From contig JAIVJI010000093.1 in the NCBI GenBank assembly GCA_020200135.1, positions 1 to 38,611 on the forward strand: 38,611 bases of DNA, written 5' to 3'. This document shows, piece by piece, positions 15,939-21,365 of the stretch. This DNA is from Acidobacteriota bacterium (GTDB lineage: Bacteria; Acidobacteriota; Blastocatellia; Pyrinomonadales; Pyrinomonadaceae). The first letter of the stretch is position 1. The number at the start of each line of letters is the position of its first letter. The notes under the pieces were generated by a model that was not told the origin of the DNA, did not search any database, and saw only the letters and a list, made by a program, of their open reading frames with translations. The translations under genes and the position numbers were made by a program.

Positions 15939-16456
15939 TCGACCGCTACCGCCACATCTCGCTCAACGATTCGAACATGTGCGCGACGCACGCCGTGCCG
16001 CACGCGCGCCAGCTCTACAACATGCTCCAGCTCGCGCGCGTCATCACGCTCGGCGCCCTCAACCGCAACGAGTCGCGCGGCGCGCACTACAAGCCCGACT
16101 ACCCCAACCGCGACGACGAGAACTTCCTCAAGACGACCATCGCCGAGTTCTCGGGCGAGGGGCCGGTCTTCTCCTGGGAGGCGGTTGACGCCGGCCTCAT
16201 CGAGCCGCGCAAGCGCGACTACACGAAGGGCAAGCAGAAGGCGCAGGCGGCGGGCGGGCAGGCCGAGCAGTCGCCGACCAATGACGGCGCGGCGCAGGTC
16301 CCGGCCTCGGGGTGGGAGCAGAAGCCGCCGAACACGTCCGGCCCCGCCGTCTGGGGTCAGGACAAGGAGAAGGTCGACCGCGCCGTCTCCGGCGAGGTCG
16401 AGACGCGCCTCGAGCGCGGCGACGCGATCGAGGACGCGGGCGGCAAGAACCCTTAA
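15935..16456 (+). CDS. sdhA: SdhA C-terminal part, out of frame with the N-terminal part, with extra tail
   Basis: The remaining SdhA sequence in a shifted frame: LIDRYRHISLNDSN, HARQLYNMLQLARVITLGAL, NRNESRGAHYKPDYP (with the conserved arginine and RGAHYK signature), DDENFLKTTIAEF and RKRDYTKGK, where Bacillus SdhA ends. Coordinates start at the first base of the correct frame; the first ATG is at 15977, which would miss 14 family residues. Behind RKRDYTKGK comes a 73-residue hydrophilic, low-complexity tail (GGQAEQSPTND, VPASGWEQKPP, ERGDAIEDAGGKNP) that I do not know from other SdhA proteins. On its own the fragment has no FAD domain and should be inactive. Confidence 0.82.
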   Translation: MIDRYRHISLNDSNMCATHAVPHARQLYNMLQLARVITLGALNRNESRGAHYKPDYPNRDDENFLKTTIAEFSGEGPVFSWEAVDAGLIEPRKRDYTKGKQKAQAAGGQAEQSPTNDGAAQVPASGWEQKPPNTSGPAVWGQDKEKVDRAVSGEVETRLERGDAIEDAGGKNP

Positions 16457-16483
16457 CGCGCGCCGCCGGTTTTGGTGAAGGCC

Positions 16484-17059
16484 ATGACGACACACACGGT
16501 CACGTACGTGACTCCCGAAGAGTACCTCGCCGCCGAGAGGTTATCGGAGACCAGGAGCGAGTATCTCGACGGAGGCGTGTATCCGATGACCGGCGGCACT
16601 GTTAATCATAACCGAATCACCATCAACCTGATTCTCGAACTCGGCACACAGCTTCGGTCGGCCAACTGCCACGTACACGCGACAGACCTGAAAGTTCGCC
16701 TACCAGATTCGAGGAAGTTCTTCTACCCGGACGTTATGGTTATCTGCGGCGATTTGCAGTACCACGACGAACGCAGCGACGTTATTCTCAATCCAGACCT
16801 CGTCGTCGAAGTGCTGTCGCCGAGCACGGAGGCTTACGACCGGGGGGCGAAGTTTCGGGCTTACCAGACGATTGAATCGCTGAAGGAATACCTGCTGGTC
16901 GCGCAGGACGCACCCGTCGTCGAGCGGTACTTGAGGAATGGCGACGGGACTTGGAAGTACACGCTAGCCGAGGGGCTTGAGGGTGCGCTGACGCTGCCGT
17001 CGGTCGGATGCACTTTGAACTTGGGCGCAGTCTACGACAAGGTGGATTTCAACTCATGA
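16484..17059 (+). CDS. Uma2-family (DUF820) PD-(D/E)XK nuclease-like protein inside the sdh operon
   Basis: A 191-residue member of the Uma2 family, restriction-endonuclease-fold proteins abundant in cyanobacteria and Acidobacteriota. The core is visible: N-terminal TPEEYLAAERLSETRSEYLD, first metal residue D83 in FYPDVMVICG, E109 in LVVEVLSPSTEAYDRGAKF with K123, and the closing LKEYLLVAQD and LRNGDGTWKY. ATG 16484 follows GAAGG; a TTG at 16472 is the alternative. Composition is visibly AT-richer than sdhA and sdhB. Its stop overlaps the sdhB start (ATGA), so it is spliced into the operon without breaking co-translation. Its role is unknown; family members are suspected mobile or defence-related nucleases. 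Confidence 0.88.
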   Translation: MTTHTVTYVTPEEYLAAERLSETRSEYLDGGVYPMTGGTVNHNRITINLILELGTQLRSANCHVHATDLKVRLPDSRKFFYPDVMVICGDLQYHDERSDVILNPDLVVEVLSPSTEAYDRGAKFRAYQTIESLKEYLLVAQDAPVVERYLRNGDGTWKYTLAEGLEGALTLPSVGCTLNLGAVYDKVDFNS

Positions 17060-17853
17060 GCGCAGAAACAAAAACCGAGCAGCAGATGCAGGGGTTGAGG
17101 AACCCGCCGCGGGAGGTCGTCCTGCGCGTACGCCGCCGCGAGCGGCAGGACGCGGAGGCGCGCTGGGAGGAGTTCGCCATCCCCTACCGGCCGAACCTCA
17201 ACATCATCTCCTGCCTGATGGAGGTCAGGAAGAACCCCGTCACGCGCGACGGTAAGAAGACGACCCCCCCGGTCTGGGACATGAACTGCCTGGAGCAGGT
17301 CTGCGGCATCTGCACGATGGTCATCAACGGCCGCGTCCGCCAGTCGTGCTCGGCGCTGGTGGACAACCTCGAACCGCACAAGCCCATCACGCTCGAGCCG
17401 ATGTCGAAATTCCCCAACGTGCGCGACCTCGTCGTCGACCGCTCGGAGATGTTCGACCACCTCAAGCGCGTCAAGGCGTGGATCGAGATCGATGGCTCTT
17501 ACGACCTGGGGCCGGGGCCGCGCATGACTCAGGACGACGTGGCCGAGCGCTACGCCTACTCGCGCTGCATGACGTGCGGATGCTGTCTGGAAGCCTGCCC
17601 GCAGTACGGCGACGGCAACTACATCGGCCCGCAGGCCATCGCGCAGGTGCGCTACCAGAACATGCACCCTTCGGGGAAGATCACGCGCGACGACAGGCTC
17701 TCGGCCATCATGGGCGACGACGGCATCACCAACTGCGGCAACGCGCAGAACTGCGTCCGCGCCTGCCCGATGTCCATCCCGCTCACCAAGGCCATCTACG
17801 AGGAGAACCGCGAGACCGTCATCTACGGCCTCTTCGGCTGGCTCAGGAAGTAA
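17056..17853 (+). CDS. sdhB: Succinate dehydrogenase iron-sulfur subunit SdhB
   Basis: A 265-residue protein that carries electrons from FAD to the haem/quinone sites. The [2Fe-2S] ligands are C78, C83, C86 and C98 (NCLEQVCGIC ... RQSC). The [4Fe-4S]/[3Fe-4S] ligands lie in C171-x2-C174-x2-C177-x3-C181 (CMTCGCCLEACPQY) and C227/C233/C237 (CGNAQNCVRACPMSIP). ATG 17056 overlaps the Uma2 stop; the open frame back to 17008 is Uma2 shadow. All ligands are intact, so the operon's iron-sulfur subunit appears functional although sdhA is broken as read. Confidence 0.93.
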   Translation: MSAETKTEQQMQGLRNPPREVVLRVRRRERQDAEARWEEFAIPYRPNLNIISCLMEVRKNPVTRDGKKTTPPVWDMNCLEQVCGICTMVINGRVRQSCSALVDNLEPHKPITLEPMSKFPNVRDLVVDRSEMFDHLKRVKAWIEIDGSYDLGPGPRMTQDDVAERYAYSRCMTCGCCLEACPQYGDGNYIGPQAIAQVRYQNMHPSGKITRDDRLSAIMGDDGITNCGNAQNCVRACPMSIPLTKAIYEENRETVIYGLFGWLRK

Positions 17854-17872
17854 GGCCGCTTGCCCCTTTCAA

Positions 17873-17909
17873 AAAAGGCCGCCGCCCGTGTGACGGGCGG
17901 CGGCCTTTT
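17873..17909. terminator. Bidirectional intrinsic terminator after sdhB
   Basis: Perfect 17-bp arms 17873-17889 and 17893-17909 (AAAAGGCCGCC... / ...GGCGGCCTTTT) flank a 3-nt loop, GTG. It lies between convergent sdhB and hicA, and the A/T ends serve both strands. Confidence 0.92.
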
Positions 17910-17919
17910 CTGTGTTGGG

Positions 17920-18141
17920 TTAAAGAAGCGCGACGAACTCGTCCACGCTCAGGCCCGCCTGACGAATAATCGCACGCAGCGTGCCGCGGTCGAGCTCTTT
18001 ATGATTGGGGACGGTGGTTTGCGCCCGCGGTTCGGCGCGAACCAGAGTGATGTGACTGCCGCGCTGCCTGAAAACGATGAAGCCCGCCCTTTCGAGTGCT
18101 CTGACGCATTGCGCGCCTGACACGACGGGCAGTTTGCTCAT
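17920..18141 (-). CDS. hicA: HicA-type toxin (mRNA interferase)
   Basis: A 73-residue HicA/YcfA-like protein with a double-stranded-RNA-binding fold. Visible elements are the N-terminal MSKLPVVSGAQCVRALERAGF, the catalytic His30 in RQRGSHITLVR, and TTVPNHKELDRGTLRAIIRQAGLSVDEF (positions 42-69). It would cleave mRNA and arrest growth when free of antitoxin. ATG 18141 overlaps the hicB stop (ATGA). The longer open frame up to 18459 runs through hicB out of frame and is not used. Confidence 0.9.
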   Translation of the reverse strand: MSKLPVVSGAQCVRALERAGFIVFRQRGSHITLVRAEPRAQTTVPNHKELDRGTLRAIIRQAGLSVDEFVALL

Positions 18142-18347
18142 GCGGCGACCTCGACCACCTCCACTCGGTCGTCGGGTACTGGCTCGCCGCGCTCTCGCAG
18201 GACTTCTACGTGAAGTGCGATGGCTTCCTGAATGTTTGCCAACGCTTCGTCCCGCGTCTTTCCCTGACTGACGCAGCCGGGCAGACTCGGAACCTCGGCG
18301 ACCACATAGCCGTCTTCGCCGGGGTATAAAATAACTCTGCGGGTCAT
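18138..18347 (-). CDS. hicB: HicB-type antitoxin
   Basis: A 69-residue HicB-like protein with the partial RNase-H-like fold: VILYPGEDGYVVAEVPSLPG, then CVSQGKTRDEALANIQEAI and a C-terminal GEPVPDDRVEVVEV. It has no added helix-turn-helix or ribbon-helix-helix domain, so it should neutralise HicA by binding; autoregulation would need another mode of DNA contact. The order is antitoxin first, toxin second with a 4-nt overlap, opposite to the classical hicA-hicB order but common for this short type. Confidence 0.88.
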   Translation of the reverse strand: MTRRVILYPGEDGYVVAEVPSLPGCVSQGKTRDEALANIQEAIALHVEVLRERGEPVPDDRVEVVEVAA

Positions 18348-18413
18348 CTGTGCGTTGTCCTTTCGGGTGAGAGGTCACGGCTATAAACCTTCTCGACGCC
18401 GTCGTACTTACCG

Positions 18414-18827
18414 CTATTCTTTCTTGCGCGCTTCCAGTTTGTACTTCTGAAGCAGCCAAGCCAGCACGGCTTCTTGGTCTGGTATTGTCGCGCGCCGGAT
18501 TTGAGAGAGCAGATGTATCCGGTCGGGTTTCGGCGGAGCCGTATTCTGCAACCCTACGTTGCAGTTAGTATATTCGGCCCGGAGGTTCCCCGGCGAGTCA
18601 TCACCACCTTTCGATTCTTTTCGGCGCATACGACGTAGCCCTTTTAAGCCTTCGTCGCATTCGTCGCAGATAATCCAAAAGTGTGAGATGTCGCCGGGCT
18701 GCGAGCGTACCCTTAATGTAATGCGTCGTGCGGGTCGGGTCTGCCAATGATTGTCAGGCACTGCCCCGCACATGGAGCACACTTTAACCTCAGCCCCTCG
18801 CTCAGATTGATTTGAACCACTCTTCAT
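18414..18827 (-). CDS. Unknown zinc-binding protein coupled to the Mrr-like nuclease
   Basis: A 137-residue protein with two CxxC pairs, C17/C20 (CSMCG) and C54/C57 (CDEC), 33 residues apart, as in a treble-clef or zinc-ribbon module. Between them are basic strands (RRITLRVRSQPGDISHFWIIC). A linker of about 40 residues leads to a C-terminal helical end (HLLSQIRRATIPDQEAVLAW, LLQKYKLEARKKE). I recognise no named family. Its start lies 26 nt inside the upstream mrr-like gene, so the two are co-translated and may act together. Composition is about 50 % GC, unlike the core genes. Confidence 0.65.
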   Translation of the reverse strand: MKSGSNQSERGAEVKVCSMCGAVPDNHWQTRPARRITLRVRSQPGDISHFWIICDECDEGLKGLRRMRRKESKGGDDSPGNLRAEYTNCNVGLQNTAPPKPDRIHLLSQIRRATIPDQEAVLAWLLQKYKLEARKKE

Positions 18828-19599
18828 CGATCTTTACTCTTTCTACATGTTCGACCCTGACTCCAAGACCCAGCTCTTTTAATTTTTCCGCGAGTTTTTC
18901 ACCATCAATAATGTCAATTGCGCTTGCACCGTCACGCGTCGCCTCTTTTACAGCGCCGCGTGAGAAATAGCCGGTAGTGATGAAAAGGCCCTTGTCGGCG
19001 CGTCCTTGCATCGCTCCGCGAAAATCTCGAATTTCACCGGCACCGACTGCGCCGCGATAACGCTTGCACTGAAAGACAATCCTAAAGCTAAGGATTCCGT
19101 TTACCTTAGCAATCCCCTTCCCGTCAATGCCGCCGTCACCAGTCCGGCCCGTGACTTCGACCTGTGTGAAGCCCGTTTCCCGAAGCATTCGCTGAACAAG
19201 ACGTTCAAAGGCGGCGGGCGAGAGTGTCTCGATGAGGTATGTGTTGATGCGTTCCCGCCAATCAACTGACGGGGCTACATTCTCGACCGCAACAGGTGTC
19301 ACTATGGAGTCAGTATTCAACTCCCTCCCGGTCAGTGCCCACACACCGCGCGTCGAGTTTTCTAAGACGCCAAGCTGCTTTAGATAAGTTCTTGCCCACG
19401 CGAGTTCATATTCAAGTTGTGTTCTACCGTCCTCGTTACCACGTTTGCTGATGTAAGGCTGTATAACAAGTTCATCCGGGATTCCGAGTAGTGAAATAAC
19501 TTTTTCGACAATTTCTTCCACAGAACCTGATCCACCAAGTGCTTTGATGGCTTCAACGGTCGGCTTCATCAGTTCGTTTCTGTGGGGCAGCGCATTCAT
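18802..19599 (-). CDS. Mrr-type restriction endonuclease (Mrr_N + Mrr_cat)
   Basis: A 265-residue protein with Mrr architecture. An N-terminal winged-helix domain (about 10-92, KPTVEAIKALGGSGSVEEIV ... LENSTRGVWALTGRE) recognises DNA. A PD-(D/E)XK nuclease domain (about 115-245) carries FERLVQRMLRETGF, D159 in TGDGGIDGKG, and Q177-x-K179 in FQCKRYRG, and ends with LFITTGYFSRGAVKEA. E. coli Mrr cuts methylated DNA and is activated by pressure stress; a defence role against foreign or modified DNA is expected. No methyltransferase gene is nearby, consistent with a type IV system. It is AT-richer than the core genome and lies beside hicBA. Confidence 0.9.
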   Translation of the reverse strand: MNALPHRNELMKPTVEAIKALGGSGSVEEIVEKVISLLGIPDELVIQPYISKRGNEDGRTQLEYELAWARTYLKQLGVLENSTRGVWALTGRELNTDSIVTPVAVENVAPSVDWRERINTYLIETLSPAAFERLVQRMLRETGFTQVEVTGRTGDGGIDGKGIAKVNGILSFRIVFQCKRYRGAVGAGEIRDFRGAMQGRADKGLFITTGYFSRGAVKEATRDGASAIDIIDGEKLAEKLKELGLGVRVEHVERVKIDEEWFKSI

Positions 19600-19704
19600 A
19601 CTTAACGACCATTATCTTGGCGCCCAGTTCGGTTGGCAAGTAGTTATTGCGGCGGCGTTGATGCCAAAATGGCGTGGTCAAAGCCCTTTCTTTCAGGACG
19701 GGCC

Positions 19705-19737
19705 GGGCGCTGCGCGGGCTTGTCCCGCCCAGCGCCC
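19705..19737 (-). terminator. Hairpin terminator candidate behind the 19752-20114 gene
   Basis: Arms GGGCGCTGCGCGGG (19705-19718) and CCCGCCCAGCGCCC (19724-19737) pair at 13 of 14 positions with a 5-nt loop. They lie just downstream of the minus-strand gene. There is no clear U-tract, so it may be a weak or factor-dependent terminator. The rest of 19600-19751 shows no gene. Confidence 0.5.
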
Positions 19738-19751
19738 GCTCCGCAGGCTGC

Positions 19752-20114
19752 CTACTTCTCGCCCTCGTTCGTGCGCTTGCGGCGCGTCAGCCCGGTCTTG
19801 CGTTCGCTCCTGCGCGTGTAGCCGAGCGCCGCGTAGAGCGCGCTGTCGGCCCCCTCGGACGGGTCGGCCAGCACGCCCGCCACGGCGAGCTGCGCCCTGT
19901 CCCCGAAAGCACGGTCGGCCGCCTCGCGCTCGGCTATCTTCTGCGCCAACTGGCTCTCAAGCGCCTCGATGCTCCGGCGCGCTTCGAGCGCGGGCGTGGC
20001 CACCGCCTCGAACTGCGCGAGCGTCATCCCTCCGAACGACTTGCCGGGCGCGAGCGTCCGCCACGCGTTCAACATCCGCTCAATCTTCTCTTCAGTCTCT
20101 TTCGGACTCGGCAT
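19752..20114 (-). CDS. Conserved-looking unknown protein, helical
   Basis: A 120-residue soluble protein that is almost entirely helical and charged: KETEEKIERMLNAWRTLAPG (4-23), then FEAVATPALEARRSIEALES and a coiled-coil-like QLAQKIAEREAADRAFGD, and a very basic C-terminus (RRSERKTGLTRRKRTNEGEK). ATG 20114 (MPSPKETEE) was chosen over the longer frame to 20150. There are no catalytic residues, signal peptide or membrane span. GC content and codon use match the core genome, so it marks the right border of the AT-rich hicBA/mrr island. Confidence 0.6.
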   Translation of the reverse strand: MPSPKETEEKIERMLNAWRTLAPGKSFGGMTLAQFEAVATPALEARRSIEALESQLAQKIAEREAADRAFGDRAQLAVAGVLADPSEGADSALYAALGYTRRSERKTGLTRRKRTNEGEK

Positions 20115-20374
20115 GGTATGCAATCCTCTCTGTGCGCGCTGAGGGCACACTTTAAAGGTTCGGTGTCGCCGTGCTTGTGAGGCACGAGTGGTGTTGACGT
20201 TTGAGAAAGGCGGCGGCCGGCGTCTGCCTTACGCACGCACGCGTTCGAGGTGCGTCGCCGCCCGTCTTGACCGGAAAACGCGGATTTGTGAGGGAAACTT
20301 GCTTGCTCCCCCTTTCAAATGCGAGGCGTCCGCGTCCGTGCGCGCGATTCTAGGTTTCTGAATCGAGTTTCTCA
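20115..20374. other. Non-coding stretch between the unknown gene and the 21-nt repeat array
   Basis: I see no gene here. It should hold the promoter of the minus-strand gene at 19752-20114. One further decayed repeat-like unit (TGAGAAACTCGATTCAG on the minus strand, near 20358-20374) adjoins the array at its left end. Confidence 0.4.
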
Positions 20375-20563
20375 AGCAAAAAATCGTGCCGGAAAGCCTT
20401 GAAATCGTGATTCAAAGCCTTTAACTCGCGGTTCAAAAGCCCGGAATGTTCGATTCAAAGACTTGAAATCGCGACTCAAAGGCTCTGACCCGTGATTCAA
20501 AGACTTAAAATTACGATTCAAGCAGCCACAAACGCGATTCACTAGCCCTGTTTTGCCATTCAA
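20375..20563 (-). repeat. Nine contiguous 21-nt near-palindromic repeats, in frame
   Basis: Read on the minus strand from 20563, exactly nine units of 21 nt follow without spacers or indels. The typical unit core is TTGAATCGCGATTTCAA followed by G, one or two variable bases and CT. The core is itself close to a palindrome (TTGAAtCG/CGATTTCAA). Because 21 is a multiple of 3, the array stays open and would encode heptapeptides such as LNRNFKS, LSRDFKS, LNRTFRA, FEPRVKG and FESRFQG, up to a TGA at 20372-20374. The first unit overlaps the smr stop codon. Whether it is translated or acts as DNA/RNA structure is unknown. Confidence 0.8.
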
Positions 20564-20973
20564 ACGCCGGAACGGCCGCCGCTTGAATCGAGACGTAAGC
20601 GGGCGACGGTCGCGCCCCAGCCGCCGGCCTCGGGCGGGGCGTCCGCGAAGTGTTCGACGAAGGGCGTGCGCGCGAGCACCGTGCGGACGGTCTCGCGCTG
20701 CACGCCGACGCCCTTGCCGTGGATGATGCGCACCTGTCGGAAGCCCTTGCGGCGCGCCTCGCGCAGGTACTCCTCGACGACGGCGCGCACCTCGCGCGGC
20801 GGGATGGTGTGGAGGTCGAACACGTCCGTAATCTCCAGCCGGACGGGCTCCGGGAAGGGGTCGAACGGGTCAACCTCCTGGTAAATATCGGACACTTCGG
20901 GGCGCGCCGGGGCGGCACCGTCCCGCCCCACGCCGTTGAGCCAAACGCGCAGTTTTGCCAGTAGACCCGTCAT
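20560..20973 (-). CDS. Smr-domain protein (MutS2 C-terminal type, stand-alone)
   Basis: A 137-residue protein made mainly of one Smr domain (about 50-130): FDLHTIPPREVRAVVEEYLR, VRIIHGKGVG, QRETVRTVLART and the closing GGWGATVARLRL. Smr domains nick branched DNA or cleave RNA; the DLH and HGKG motifs are the usual signature. The N-terminus MTGLLAKLRVWLNGVG is amphipathic and an acidic linker (EVSDIYQEVDPFDPFPEP) follows. I chose ATG 20973; the longer frame to 21090 includes promoter-like DNA. There is no MutS2 ATPase in the window. The stop codon lies inside the first unit of the 21-nt repeat array. Confidence 0.85.
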   Translation of the reverse strand: MTGLLAKLRVWLNGVGRDGAAPARPEVSDIYQEVDPFDPFPEPVRLEITDVFDLHTIPPREVRAVVEEYLREARRKGFRQVRIIHGKGVGVQRETVRTVLARTPFVEHFADAPPEAGGWGATVARLRLDSSGGRSGV

Positions 20974-21018
20974 GTGATTCGACCCGACGCCGCGCCCCGC
21001 GCGTGGGAAAACTTTTCG

Positions 21019-21047
21019 TTGACACTCACCCGGCGACGGTGTACATT
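21019..21047 (+). promoter_or_regulatory. Strong-looking sigma70 promoter facing the metzincin gene
   Basis: A perfect TTGACA (21019-21024), a 17-nt spacer and TACATT (21042-21047) lie on the plus strand. The only plus-strand gene downstream is the metzincin at 21366, so transcription from here would give a leader of roughly 310 nt. Confidence 0.5.
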
Positions 21048-21365
21048 CTGCCCGCCGTTTTGCAGCCTCGGGCGGATTAGACAAGCACACTGCCTATCGC
21101 AAATCGTTCCAATCCGTCCTCACGTGAGCCCTGACTTTCCCGACTACCGACTCAACCCGACCCGGCGCCATTCGCTTTAACAGTCCGCGCACCGAACGCC
21201 GCGGCCTCTAACTCACAAACACCCTGAGAACTGACGCTGCTTCAGCGTTGACGAGCCGCCGACCTGCTCGCACGCCGAACCCCCCGTCACGGCTGAGGGA
21301 TTCGCAAACATCTCACCTCGACACAGGACTCAGACAACGAACTGCCCCATGTTTAAGGAAGGGTC
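21048..21365 (+). other. Long C-rich untranslated leader, no gene seen
   Basis: About 318 nt without a convincing coding frame, unusually rich in C and poor in G runs on the plus strand. A small hairpin CGCTGCTTCAGCG lies near 21234-21246. The ribosome site AAGGAAGG precedes ATG 21366. I do not recognise a riboswitch consensus. Confidence 0.35.

Noticed and set aside
15925..15945. Programmed ribosomal frameshift producing full SdhA
   Set aside because: About 24 conserved residues are missing at the junction, which a frameshift cannot restore, and no slippery heptamer with a downstream structure is evident.
20375..20563. CRISPR array
   Set aside because: The 21-nt units are contiguous with no spacers, and no cas genes are near.
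20372..20563. The repeat array as a confident protein-coding gene
   Set aside because: The frame is open only because the unit is 21 nt long. It starts with TTG that is part of the repeat, and no ribosome site is clear; it is kept as a repeat with coding potential.
21048..21365. Riboswitch in the metzincin leader
   Set aside because: No conserved aptamer core that I know is visible; only one small hairpin stands out.
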